In this document: positions 1 through 8,291 of the stretch, piece after piece
Position numbering within the stretch: the stretch's first letter is position 1
Layout: the number at the start of each line of letters is the position of its first letter
Assembly: GCF_014696385.1 (NCBI RefSeq)
Contig: NZ_JACJQB010000028.1
Coordinates: 1 to 45,540, forward strand
DNA from: Pseudanabaena mucicola FACHB-723
GTDB taxonomy: Bacteria > Cyanobacteriota > Cyanobacteriia > Pseudanabaenales > Pseudanabaenaceae
Direction: 5' to 3'
DNA: 45,540 bases
The notes under the pieces: model-generated
Seen by the model: only the letters and a program-made list of their open reading frames with translations
The model's database searches: none
Told to the model about the DNA's origin: nothing
Program-made: the position numbers and the translations under genes

Positions 1-446
1 TTCCCTATGCTTGGCAAGAGAAAGGGACGGGTTTAAGCTTACCCAGTCAACGCAGTAAGAGGTTAAATGTCGTGGGTTTGATGAATCGAAACAATGACTT
101 ATCTGCTTATGTTTTTGAACGCAGTATCACCAGTGCAGTCATTCTCGCTTGTATCGATGACTTTGCTCGTCAATCTACCAAGCCAACAGTGATTGTTATG
201 GATAAAGCCTCTATTCATACCAGTCAACTGATTCAAGAGAAATTAGAGCAGTGGAAGAACCAGCAAGTTGAGATTTTCCAGTTACCCCCTTATAGTCCCC
301 AGTTGAACTTGATTGAAATTTTGTGGCGTTTCATGAAGTATGAGTGGATTGAACTCAATGCATATGAATCTTGGGAAAGTTTAGTCTCTTATGTTGAAAA
401 AGTTCTTCGAGACTTTGGTTCAACTTATGTAATTAATTTTGCTTAG
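1..446 (+). CDS. IS630-family transposase, C-terminal part (cut by window edge)
   Basis: The frame is open from the left window edge, so the first ATG at 72 is not the true start. Residues before it (PYAWQEKGTG...) are typical of IS630/Tc1-like transposases. The visible part is the DDE_3 catalytic core: an Asp in 'VIVMDKASIHTS' (second acidic residue) and 'LPPYSPQLNLIEILWRFMKYEW' with the family's PYSPxLNxIE motif and the final catalytic Glu. The TAG stop lies inside the sequence GCTTAGCTACTTA (441-453), which I read as the right terminal repeat of the element. The element ends 2 bp before the convergent AEC permease stop codon. The N-terminal helix-turn-helix and first Asp lie outside the window, so intactness cannot be judged. 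Confidence 0.9.
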   Translation, partial: PYAWQEKGTGLSLPSQRSKRLNVVGLMNRNNDLSAYVFERSITSAVILACIDDFARQSTKPTVIVMDKASIHTSQLIQEKLEQWKNQQVEIFQLPPYSPQLNLIEILWRFMKYEWIELNAYESWESLVSYVEKVLRDFGSTYVINFA

Positions 447-453
447 CTACTTA
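1..453 (+). mobile_element. IS630-type insertion sequence, right part
   Basis: It consists of the partial transposase plus a right end reading GCTTAGCTACTTA at 441-453. IS630 elements insert at TA dinucleotides, and the boundary TA at 452-453 fits that. The same terminal motif, with one change, closes the two MITE-like elements near 26.4 and 36.7 kb. The left end is outside the window. Confidence 0.7.
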
Positions 454-455
454 CT

Positions 456-1412
456 TTAGCCAAAGCAGAAAATCCAGACGGGGAGCATAAAAATTAGTCC
501 GACAAAGGAAAATGCGATCGTGCTGATCAGTAAATCACGATCGAGATTGTAAACCTCTGCCAAAATTAGCACCGATAAACCTGTGGGCGTACCCGACATC
601 AAGGTCAAAATTAAACGAGGATCATGTCTGAGTCCAAACATAGTTGCCCCCAATCCAATCGCTAAAGGGACAATGCCAACCCGTAAAAATGCGGCGACTG
701 CTGCTGTTTTAATACTTTCCCATTTCTCAATTTTGCCTAAACGTAACCCTACTAGCGATAGAGCAAAGGCAATCGTCACCCAAATTCCCGCATCTAAACC
801 TGACTCAATCACCGCGGGTAAACCAATCGGGCGAGTATACCAACCAATCGCAAAAGCCCATAAACTCGGCACAGTCGCGACATCTAGTAATAGTTTCCAC
901 CAAGGCGGCTTCACATCACTCTTACCAAAATAGCTAGCGATAAATACAGCAATTCCATAATTACCAGCGACATTACTGGCAATGCTATATAACACAGCCC
1001 AGTCAGTGAATCTCGCACTGGTAAGGGAATTGGTCAGCGTTAATCCGACAAATCCTGTATTGCCCAACATCGTCGCCAAAATGAAGCTTCCCAAACTAGA
1101 GCGATCACTATCTTCGCGTTTTACGAATTGCCAAGCAACGAGGGCAAGTAGCCAACTAACGATCAAACTGGCAATGGCAACATAGGGAATATAGGGTGTA
1201 TCCGAGAACTGGGTATGTCTTGCCAGTACAAATAACTGGAGAGGTACACCCACCCAGTAAAGAGAAATTCCTAAGAATTTGGAAGTATTGGCGGGTACGA
1301 ATTTGGAAGCGATCAGACCAACACCAGTCCATAACATTAGAGGAATATAAGCATGGATGAGATCGCCTAAATGGAACAGAGACCAAAAATTGTCGAAATC
1401 AGTTAGCAGCAT
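456..1412 (-). CDS. AEC-family (auxin efflux carrier-like) permease
   Basis: This is a 318-residue polytopic membrane protein with about 10 hydrophobic segments and very few charged residues between them. The family pattern is visible in 'IASKFVPANTSKFLGISLYWVGVPLQLF' near the N-terminus, the 'GNTGFVGLTL' helix mid-protein, and the closing 'PRLILTLMSGTPTGLSVLILAEVY...STIAFSFVGLIFMLPVW'. AEC proteins export or exchange organic anions or amino acids; the substrate cannot be read from sequence. The ATG at 1412 overlaps the last 14 bp of the upstream amidase gene, so the two are probably translated from one mRNA, although no functional link is known. The IS630 element ends just beyond its stop codon and leaves the reading frame intact. 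Confidence 0.88.
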   Translation of the reverse strand: MLLTDFDNFWSLFHLGDLIHAYIPLMLWTGVGLIASKFVPANTSKFLGISLYWVGVPLQLFVLARHTQFSDTPYIPYVAIASLIVSWLLALVAWQFVKREDSDRSSLGSFILATMLGNTGFVGLTLTNSLTSARFTDWAVLYSIASNVAGNYGIAVFIASYFGKSDVKPPWWKLLLDVATVPSLWAFAIGWYTRPIGLPAVIESGLDAGIWVTIAFALSLVGLRLGKIEKWESIKTAAVAAFLRVGIVPLAIGLGATMFGLRHDPRLILTLMSGTPTGLSVLILAEVYNLDRDLLISTIAFSFVGLIFMLPVWIFCFG

Positions 1413-3219
1413 TCAAAACCCATTCGGTAATACCATCGGCAAGCGTGGCGGCAAGTAATTTTTGCTGCTGTGGATTAATGATCCACTCAAACTCGACTGG
1501 GTTAATCATAAATCCTAATTCCAATAGCACTGATGGCGCAGTCGTGGGACGCACAAGGGCAAGATTATTCCAGTAAACGCCGTAGTCTTGGCGATTTAGT
1601 TTTTGAGCAATATAGGTATTGATAAACTTAGCAAAATCATGGGCTTGAGAGTTATACCAAAAAGCTCCAACTCCCGCCGTATTAATTGCATCACCATGAT
1701 CGGGTAAGGCGTTGTAATGGATACTAATTGCTAGAGTCGGTTCTTCGCGATCGATTTGTTCAACCCTTGGCGCTAAAAGAATATCGGAGTCATCGGTGCG
1801 AGTCATCACCACCTTAGCCCCCCGACTTTGCAACTCAGCTTCGAGAAGTTTGGTCGTAATCAAATTGACATCTTTTTCGGGATAGCCTGTTGGACCCCGC
1901 GCACCTAAATCTTCATTGCTACCATGTCCTGCATCTAACAAAATTTTAATATCTTTGAGGGGCTGAGCCAAATTAGCTGCCATGATTGTGGGTGGATGCT
2001 TGAGGGAAATAATCAAGTTTGAACCCTGGTAACGTACTTTATAACCCCATTGTTGCTTGGGTTTAAGCGCAATGGTATAGGTAACTTGATGGGGTGTAGT
2101 TTGCACCCAGTCTAATTTATCGATGATCGAATTAGGATCAACGAAAATTGTGTCTGTTTGAGCGGTGACATTGTGCAGCGTGACTGTAAATTTGCGATCG
2201 CGTTGATTAATTTCGATTGGCACAGGCACTTCTAGGGGGATTGTCACCTCTGTCCAAATGTTGTTTTTAACTTTAGAGCCAATCCGTTTAGTGTTAACGC
2301 TCCGCACGATTGAATGGGTTACCCCTGAAGATTCTTCAATTTTGACGAGACTCTTGCGTACCCAGCCACCATAGTCTAACCGCACCCAGTCGCCATCTGA
2401 ACCTGTAATCATCGCTTTAGTTCCTTTGGGCAAAGGTGTCATTCTCGAAAAATCAGTGCTTGCCCCAGTTCTCGCATCAGCAACATTGGCGGTTACCTCA
2501 GCAACTTGCATCTTGCGCGGTGACAAAATCTCAATCTTGCCTTTTGCCCTTTGCCTCACCATGCGATCGTCTAACCTTAATTCATATTCAGGCTGTCCCA
2601 GTTGTTGGGCTGACTCAAATACTGTGCAACCACTAAAGTAACCATCCAGTTCCTCTTGGCTAGCAGCATTATCTCCTGTTAGCACTGAAGAATTTGGGGG
2701 TAATTGGGCAGTGCGGCGAGGGGATAGCGCAATTTGTTGGTCGCCAATTTTGACAACAACGGTTGCTCGTGGAGTTGCGATCGCAGCAAAGCAAATTTTT
2801 TCATTAGGCTGTCGGACAATATCGACGTTGGGGAATAGGGAATCATCGACAAACCCAAAATCCTTTGGCGGTAGCGTAGTCCTTGACTCGCGGACAACCT
2901 TGACGTTAATGCGCCGCTCGCCATTGCCTGCCAAATTAATATATTTCAGCTCAAAATTATTTTCCCCTAACTGAAGTGGCAAAGTTGGCGCAAAATGCCC
3001 TGCGCTAGTGCGATCGATGGGTTTGCCATTGATGCTGACCTTGCCATCTAGCGGGGCAGTACCAATAAAAAATATGCGATCGCTAGTAGTGGTGTGTTGT
3101 AACGGCGGATAGGTGAGATGTAGTTGGGTTGGGGGGATAAAGTTTTGGGCGTTGATGGCTGTAGCCAGCAACAAGCTGATCAATATCCCAGCCCAAAAAA
3201 GACCTATCTGTCGCCGCAT
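1399..3219 (-). CDS. N-acetylmuramoyl-L-alanine amidase, AmiC-like, exported
   Basis: This 606-residue protein starts with a signal peptide (about residues 1-25, ending AINAQ). A small Ig-like 'VSINGKPID' region follows. An SH3-like segment lies around 230-295 ('VTANVADARTGAS...GDWVRLDYGGWVRKSLV'), then an AMIN-like beta region around 310-410. The C-terminal Amidase_3 domain spans about 422-603. The zinc and catalytic residues are present: His432 in 'DAGHG', Glu449 in 'PEKD', His501 in 'SIHYNA' and Glu567 in 'LLELGF'. The enzyme cleaves the amide between MurNAc and the peptide stem in the periplasm; in filamentous cyanobacteria such amidases act in septal peptidoglycan and nanopore formation. 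It is longer than simple AmiC proteins because of the additional N-terminal modules. The permease gene downstream overlaps it by 14 bp. Confidence 0.93.
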   Translation of the reverse strand: MRRQIGLFWAGILISLLLATAINAQNFIPPTQLHLTYPPLQHTTTSDRIFFIGTAPLDGKVSINGKPIDRTSAGHFAPTLPLQLGENNFELKYINLAGNGERRINVKVVRESRTTLPPKDFGFVDDSLFPNVDIVRQPNEKICFAAIATPRATVVVKIGDQQIALSPRRTAQLPPNSSVLTGDNAASQEELDGYFSGCTVFESAQQLGQPEYELRLDDRMVRQRAKGKIEILSPRKMQVAEVTANVADARTGASTDFSRMTPLPKGTKAMITGSDGDWVRLDYGGWVRKSLVKIEESSGVTHSIVRSVNTKRIGSKVKNNIWTEVTIPLEVPVPIEINQRDRKFTVTLHNVTAQTDTIFVDPNSIIDKLDWVQTTPHQVTYTIALKPKQQWGYKVRYQGSNLIISLKHPPTIMAANLAQPLKDIKILLDAGHGSNEDLGARGPTGYPEKDVNLITTKLLEAELQSRGAKVVMTRTDDSDILLAPRVEQIDREEPTLAISIHYNALPDHGDAINTAGVGAFWYNSQAHDFAKFINTYIAQKLNRQDYGVYWNNLALVRPTTAPSVLLELGFMINPVEFEWIINPQQQKLLAATLADGITEWVLNAAN

Positions 3220-3427
3220 AATTTTTTAGTATCTAGCTGAAATAGCGCTGTAATAAACACTATTTAACACTATCGTTGCGATCGCACTTTCCAAATAAAA
3301 ATTGTCAATTCAAGAATGATAATGCAACACCTAGAGATCTTTGCTTAAAGGGAATCATAAGGATAATCTGATGATCATCACAACAATCAGTATATCTTCA
3401 TTACATTTACACATCTTGTCACCACGG
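3220..3427. other. Intergenic, AT-rich, amidase upstream region
   Basis: Non-coding gap between the amidase start and the IS30 fragment. It should hold the amidase promoter on the minus strand. I see no clear -35/-10 pair, hairpin or small gene in it. Confidence 0.4.
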
Positions 3428-3640
3428 AAAGAAGCGAATTTTACAAACTGAGAGTAATTGACCAATTATCCATGTTAGAGATCGATCGTCGCCTGAAGCG
3501 AAACAAAAGTATAATCTCCAGAGAGCTATCGCGGAACACAGAGGGACGACAGGTCGGTTATTTGCCAGACTTCTCAAACACGCTCTCAAGCTCAAGCCAA
3601 ATCGGTTATCGATTTTTTCGTCAAGCTTTAATTGATCCTT
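3428..3640 (+). pseudogene. IS30-family transposase remnant (N-terminal HTH, frameshifted)
   Basis: The frame reads '...LEIDRRLKRNKSIISREL' then 'SRNTEGRQVGYLPD', which matches the N-terminal helix-turn-helix of IS30-type transposases (pattern 'I...L.R..STISRELxRN....YxPxxA'). After 'LPDF' the IS30-like continuation 'RSQAQAKSV' is found in another frame starting about position 3582, so a frameshift separates them. The shifted frame then stops at 3636-3638. No DDE catalytic core follows, and no terminal repeats were recognised. It is a dead fragment of roughly 60-70 codons. Confidence 0.7.
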
Positions 3641-3676
3641 CTTCCATTTCTCTCATCCCCATTCTTACCTGAATAC

Positions 3677-4894
3677 TTACCCCAAATCATCAAACAGACT
3701 TAATAAATTAGTGTTGAACTTCTCTCTAGAAGTAAGCAACCTAAAATCTTCAAACTTAGGCTGACCAACCTTTGAGAGGAATTTTTCTTTGTTTAGGATT
3801 GTTTCTAAACATTCGATTTGCTGTTCTATATTTTGGTTGCTTGCACTTAATCCTAAATTAAATTCTTTGACTAGAGTTTCCATCAAATAACCATGAGCGA
3901 CCAATACTGGCTTGTTAAAGAAAGCCGCTTTAGTCATGATATTGCTACTGCTTGCAAAGCACTCATAAACCAAATACAAAATATCACATTGGCTAACTAA
4001 AGAGTTAAAGTTAGCTTCAATAGGAATTCTTTCAAAGAAGAAAAATAAATTTTCAGGATCAGAATCGCAAAACTCTGTGATCATACCTAGTTCATCTGGG
4101 GAAAATGAATTTCTATCAAGAATTCCTGCTAACAAGAAAAAATATGGATAGTTTGACAGCTTTTTAACAATTTCAATAAAAGGTAACACTCCCTTTCGCT
4201 TGTGTAAAGCACCTAATAAACCAATAATCGGTCTACCATTTGCCTTTTCTTTAATTTGTTGTGCCACTGGATAGATACTACTGGGGAGAGATACATCAGC
4301 GGTATCAGGGAGGATCACAATTCTTTTATTTAAAAACCTCAGCTTCTCGGCACTTTTTTCGTTCAGGACAGAAAAGGACTGGCATTTTTTTGAATCAAGT
4401 ATTTTGTACATATTTGGATTGACAAGCTTATCCTCAGATCCTGTATGAAAGACTATGCCAAGCCACTTATATGGAAATACAAAATTGATAGCATCGTAAA
4501 GAAGCCTGCACTTAAATGATGCACTACTAGTAGGGTAAGCGAAATATATGTAATCATCAAAGTAGTTGAAAAAGACAAAATCGGGATCAAAGTTGTACTT
4601 TTTACTAGCTTTTTTGATTCTTTTTAAAGCTTCATACCATCTGTAAAGAACGAGTAAAAGAGTACTCTTTTTAATTTTTTTTATAGGAGACAGTTGCACA
4701 TCAATCAATGTTTCAACTATGAGATTGCCAGCTTTTTCGGGAATACTTAATCGGATGCTTTCATACATCTCATTTGGATTGGGGCATAGCACTACTACTT
4801 GATAGTTTGATTGTAGAAAAGCTTGCGTTACAAAGTTGGCATAGGTCGGATGATGTCCTGTCCATCTAATATCTATAACTACTACTGTTTGCAT
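3677..4894 (-). CDS. Glycosyltransferase family 4-like protein
   Basis: I prefer the ATG at 4894 (405 aa, starting 'MQTVVVIDIRWTGHHPTYAN'), because GT-B enzymes begin with such a beta-strand plus glycine-rich turn. The longer frame back to 5029 would be read through a 32-bp perfect palindrome and adds a non-conserved leader. Features of the GT4 fold are an N-terminal Rossmann-like half with 'HHPTYANFVTQAFLQ' and a C-terminal half with 'RPIIGLLGALHKRKGVLPFIEIV' (sugar-nucleotide binding loop) and 'FNKPVLVAHGYLMETLVKEFNLGLSA' (donor-site region). The usual EX7E is not clean. The acceptor is unknown; exopolysaccharide or surface-protein glycosylation would fit the neighbouring surface cluster. 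Its base composition is more AT-rich than its neighbours, as is common for transferred glycan genes. Confidence 0.8.
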   Translation of the reverse strand: MQTVVVIDIRWTGHHPTYANFVTQAFLQSNYQVVVLCPNPNEMYESIRLSIPEKAGNLIVETLIDVQLSPIKKIKKSTLLLVLYRWYEALKRIKKASKKYNFDPDFVFFNYFDDYIYFAYPTSSASFKCRLLYDAINFVFPYKWLGIVFHTGSEDKLVNPNMYKILDSKKCQSFSVLNEKSAEKLRFLNKRIVILPDTADVSLPSSIYPVAQQIKEKANGRPIIGLLGALHKRKGVLPFIEIVKKLSNYPYFFLLAGILDRNSFSPDELGMITEFCDSDPENLFFFFERIPIEANFNSLVSQCDILYLVYECFASSSNIMTKAAFFNKPVLVAHGYLMETLVKEFNLGLSASNQNIEQQIECLETILNKEKFLSKVGQPKFEDFRLLTSREKFNTNLLSLFDDLG

Positions 4895-4937
4895 ATTCCA
4901 CAAAGGTAGATTTGATACGAAGCATCTAAATCGTAAC

Positions 4938-4969
4938 ATACAGCAAATTCCGATCGGAATTTGCTGTAT
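4938..4969. repeat. 32-bp perfect palindrome
   Basis: The sequence around the centre GATC (ACAGCAAATTCC / GGAATTTGCTGT plus flanking AT) is self-complementary without a loop. It lies 44 bp upstream of the preferred glycosyltransferase start. It may be a terminator-like or regulatory hairpin, or an interspersed repeat. It lacks a clear T-run. Confidence 0.7.
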
Positions 4970-5047
4970 AAGGAGTGGGAAGATTTGCTTGGTGGCGATT
5001 TTGGTAAAGAGATTGGCATTATTTAGCAATGCAAACTATCTAAAATT

Positions 5048-5080
5048 AAAAAAGTGGGGCGCATTGCGCCCCGCTTTTTT
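5048..5080. terminator. Bidirectional intrinsic terminator
   Basis: A GC-rich stem (GTGGGGCGC / GCGCCCCGC, loop ATT) is extended by an A-run on the left and a T-run on the right. It therefore fits a rho-independent terminator in both directions. It closes the DUF11 remnant on the minus strand. Confidence 0.8.
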
Positions 5081-5082
5081 GT

Positions 5083-5225
5083 TTAATTTACTCTGACCCT
5101 AAATCTGATAAATCCGTAAGAGCTAGACGGCAAACCTGCACCTGTAGCACCAAGCACAGATGGAAATGTCGGCGTGCCTGTGGTACGAGTGACATTCACA
5201 GTGACAATGCCATTGCGATCGCAGT
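5083..5225 (-). pseudogene. 3' fragment of a DUF11-type surface protein gene
   Basis: The frame ending at 5083 encodes 'DRNGIVTVNVTRTTGTP...GATGAGLPSSSYGFIRFRVRVN'. This parallels the C-terminus of the intact neighbour ending at 5454 ('TNGLVVVNVVSSSPTL...ATGAGTPTNSYGFVRFQVQVK'). Only the last strands of a DUF11 domain remain; no signal peptide or repeat region precedes them in frame. The upstream DNA belongs to a Ycf33-like gene in another frame, so this is a deletion or recombination remnant of a second copy of the neighbouring gene type. The left boundary is approximate. Confidence 0.75.
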
Positions 5226-5339
5226 AACGGGTCTTTTGAGCAGAGGAATGATCGGCGCAATTACGACCGACAACACTCCGCCTGTAATTAATGCCAAAAA
5301 TTTGGGATAGCGCAGTAAATTTTGGATAAAGTTTTTCAT
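5196..5339 (-). pseudogene. Truncated Ycf33/DUF751-like membrane protein gene
   Basis: From ATG 5339 a 47-residue frame reads 'MKNFIQNLLRYPKFLALITG' and then '...PIIPLLKRPVTAIAMALSL' before TGA. This closely resembles the N-terminal two thirds of the small Ycf33/DUF751 proteins of cyanobacteria and red-algal plastids (conserved 'NxxRYP' and 'PLLKxPVTAIA'). After 'PVTAIA' the similarity stops at a HIP1 octamer (5215-5222). From there the DNA codes, in another frame, for the tail of a DUF11 protein. The family's C-terminal transmembrane part is lost. The longer frame opening at TTG 5346 runs through both halves and is probably not a real protein. Confidence 0.65.
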
Positions 5340-5453
5340 AATTCAAATAATTAAATAAACAAAATGAGAGCTAATGGTTTCGTCCATGTCTTCCTACACA
5401 ACTTTAGCATTGTGAGATTAGCCTAGATTTCTCAAAAGTGATTAATACCCAAG

Positions 5454-8252
5454 TTATTTTACCTGCACTTGAAAGCGCACAAACCCATAGGAATTTGTGG
5501 GTGTTCCTGCACCTGTGGCATGGGGCAAGGTTGTTAGGGTAGGTGAACTAGACACAACATTAACCACGACTAAGCCGTTAGTATTATCAGCAGCAGTCAA
5601 GTCATCACTAGGCACAGAGGGGTTTGCCGCATTTAGTTTACGGCAAGTAGCAGGTGGCAAACTACCTGCGGGATAGAACTGACCGAGATCGCTATCAAAT
5701 GCACTAGTGAAATAGGTAATGGGAAGAGTGGGTGAAGCCTCATTATTAAACGCAATCCCCAAATTACTGCTATTACCCACAGAGTCATAAGCTCCATTCA
5801 CAAAGGTCGTGTTAGCAGGAACTAAATCGCAAATAGTGACATTGGTGATTGCTCTATTACCACTTGCCAAAAAATAAATCGTGTACTCAATGCGATCGCC
5901 GGGTTTTGCCGTGACATTACTGATAGCTCCTCGCAAATAGTCAGTATTTGCTCCTATGTACGTTGCCCAATCAGGATCAGGATCGGCTGTGTAATCTGCG
6001 ATCGGGAGATCATTAACGGCAGTTATTCGCTTGGCTAGTATTAGTTTAAAAATTGGCAATAGCAAAGATCGACCAACTTGGGCTGTAGTCGGATCAATTG
6101 TTCCTGTTTGGACTTGACTAATGTTCCCAGTTGCGGAAGGTGCAGGAATGCCTAATGGCAGAGAGGTATTAGTTGTATCAATGTTATCGGTCTTCACGTC
6201 ACCGACTGGTAAATTAGTACCTGTTGCTGCAGCTTGATTGGACAAAAGTTGATTAGCTGTTGCTGAACCACCAACAATAGTTTTGATTTCAACAGTGATT
6301 GCACCACCTACTTTTAACACAAACCCAGGAGCAAAGAGGTTATCATTACCATTACCTGTGTAGCCAGAATTTATGGTTGGTAAAGTATTCTGTGTACCGA
6401 TACCAGAGACAGTAATAGGATTAGATGGTGCTAAAACTAGATCCCCATCAGCAAAATCTGGGAATTGATCGATGATTTGGAAGTTTGTGATATCAACATT
6501 GCCTGTATTAGCGTAAGTGATTCGCCATGTCAATGTGTCGCCAGTAGATATCACACTGCTATTATCTGGATCGGCAGTGAGGTTTACTGATTTATAACCG
6601 AATACTATGGCTTGATTGATTCCAAAATCTTTACCCGTGATATTTGTACCTGTATTGAAAGGTGCTGTCACTAGAGGGCTAGTAGCAACAAAACCAGGTG
6701 GTAATGAAGCCGCAGGAGCCGCAGCTCCTATAGTCCCAGTACTGGTACTCAAACGAATAGTCACATTATTTTGATTAAAGGGAACATCGTTAAATATATA
6801 TGTCCCATCTGCATTGACTGGTGTAGTCGCTAAAACATTACCAGTACTGCTTACCAAAATTGCATTTAAAAGTCCCCCTGCATTTGTGCCAACTTCAGAG
6901 CCAGTTTGAATATTAGTAAAAGTGCCATTGGCGGAATTATCAACATCATCAAAAACATTGCCACTTAAAAATTCATCATCAAAAACTGTATAGCTTGAAT
7001 TTCCTATTGGTGGTGAACCACAAGTGGTTGTGGAAGAAATAAAGTAATTACCTGAAGAACCAATCTCGAAAATGATACTTTCATCTCCTTCAGTTGTCCC
7101 ATCTTGGATAATCGTAAAAGGGATGAAGAAAGTACTAGTCGCATTCGAGCCATCGTAGTTACCAGCAGGGATCGTCATCGTAAAGTTGTTGGTTCCTGTC
7201 GGTGTATTAAAGTCAGTTCCCAGTACCGCCGTGCTTGCTGCACCAATAGAAATAGGAACGACAATCCCGCCAGCAGGGACTACGCCCACCACACGAATTT
7301 TGGGAGGATTGGAGGTTGGGTTAGTTTCGGCTTCGGCGGCTCCGCCTGAAGACACAGAAAATTCGATTACAGGCAACCCCGCAAATTGGGCATTATCAAT
7401 AAAGTTTCCTATTGTGTTATTACCAGAACCAGTGGCAATAGATTCAAAGCCAATAGGAAAATTTCCTGAGGTACTTGTATACCGAAAGCTACCACTATAC
7501 CTGACCCATCCATTTCCCTGAGGTTGAGGCGGATCTAAGCTAACAATGTTACCGTTTCCAGGTGGTGGTGATGATGCGCTAATGGATGGAGTGCCAAGAG
7601 ATGCGTTATTGGAAGTTGAAAACGCTGCATAGCGATTAGCGATCGCGCTAGCGCTGGTACCAACAGTCAGATTATTCACTTTAAAGACAGCAGTATCGAT
7701 ACCAGTACTATTCCGAGCGCGATGGTCTATCGAGAATTTAACGGTCTCGTTATTGAACAAGCAAAGATTTTGATAGAGTTGGGAACTCTGCTCAGCGTTA
7801 AGCTCCGCAAAAACTTGATTAGCCTGTCCAGAAATTACAGGGGGAGGGGCAGGAACGCTGTTAAAGTTGTTGTTCCACAATTCAATCAAGGGAGTTAACC
7901 CAGGTGAGATAAAATCCGCGCAGTTCCCACCCCCTGAACGAACATTAGTATGGGTTGTTTCCCAACTAGGAACAGACTGAGGGTGTACTTGGATAAAACA
8001 CCCTACAGCACCATTATTGCGAAGCCTGTTAATAATGCTGGTGAATCCTGGGGATAAAGAGTTAAGGGGACTAGGGGGATTATAAAATGTGTTACCAGGA
8101 GGATTTTGTACTAAGTCTTGTTCAAAACTGGGATTGAGGAACGATCGCTGAATAAATTGGGCTTGTGCGGTTTGAGGGCAAAGGGAGGCTATTACAGACA
8201 AGCCTAGAATTACTCCTCCTATTTTGCTAACAACTTTTTTCGAATTTTTCAT
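5454..8252 (-). CDS. Exported Calx-beta / SdrD-B / DUF11 surface protein
   Basis: This is a 932-residue protein with a signal peptide (about 1-32, ending TAQAQ) and no later membrane span. Order of modules: an N-terminal region (35-290) with two cysteines in 'VGCFIQV...GGNCADF'; a Calx-beta-like domain at about 295-405 ('IPFTIIQDGTTEGDESIIFEI'); an SdrD-B-like domain at about 430-545 ('LSGNVFDDVDNSANG...ADGTYIFNDVPF'); a DUF11 domain at about 550-685 ('GDTLTWRITYANTGNVDITNFQIIDQFP'); and a second DUF11 domain at about 765-932 ('PGDRIEYTIYFLASGNRAITNVTICDLVP'). Such stacked beta-sandwich modules form stalks or fibres on cell surfaces. It is the last gene of the tight minus-strand series, 39 bp after the beta-helix/OmpA gene. 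The chain ends on the final DUF11 strand 'FVRFQVQVK'. Confidence 0.85.
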   Translation of the reverse strand: MKNSKKVVSKIGGVILGLSVIASLCPQTAQAQFIQRSFLNPSFEQDLVQNPPGNTFYNPPSPLNSLSPGFTSIINRLRNNGAVGCFIQVHPQSVPSWETTHTNVRSGGGNCADFISPGLTPLIELWNNNFNSVPAPPPVISGQANQVFAELNAEQSSQLYQNLCLFNNETVKFSIDHRARNSTGIDTAVFKVNNLTVGTSASAIANRYAAFSTSNNASLGTPSISASSPPPGNGNIVSLDPPQPQGNGWVRYSGSFRYTSTSGNFPIGFESIATGSGNNTIGNFIDNAQFAGLPVIEFSVSSGGAAEAETNPTSNPPKIRVVGVVPAGGIVVPISIGAASTAVLGTDFNTPTGTNNFTMTIPAGNYDGSNATSTFFIPFTIIQDGTTEGDESIIFEIGSSGNYFISSTTTCGSPPIGNSSYTVFDDEFLSGNVFDDVDNSANGTFTNIQTGSEVGTNAGGLLNAILVSSTGNVLATTPVNADGTYIFNDVPFNQNNVTIRLSTSTGTIGAAAPAASLPPGFVATSPLVTAPFNTGTNITGKDFGINQAIVFGYKSVNLTADPDNSSVISTGDTLTWRITYANTGNVDITNFQIIDQFPDFADGDLVLAPSNPITVSGIGTQNTLPTINSGYTGNGNDNLFAPGFVLKVGGAITVEIKTIVGGSATANQLLSNQAAATGTNLPVGDVKTDNIDTTNTSLPLGIPAPSATGNISQVQTGTIDPTTAQVGRSLLLPIFKLILAKRITAVNDLPIADYTADPDPDWATYIGANTDYLRGAISNVTAKPGDRIEYTIYFLASGNRAITNVTICDLVPANTTFVNGAYDSVGNSSNLGIAFNNEASPTLPITYFTSAFDSDLGQFYPAGSLPPATCRKLNAANPSVPSDDLTAADNTNGLVVVNVVSSSPTLTTLPHATGAGTPTNSYGFVRFQVQVK

Positions 8253-8291
8253 TTCTCAATCCATTTTTAGTGCGTAAAATTGCTTTTAGTA

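Noticed and set aside
5083-5346. An 87-residue functional protein starting at TTG 5346
   Set aside because: Its first half is out-of-frame Ycf33-like DNA and only the second half resembles a known tail, so the frame is a by-product of fusion.
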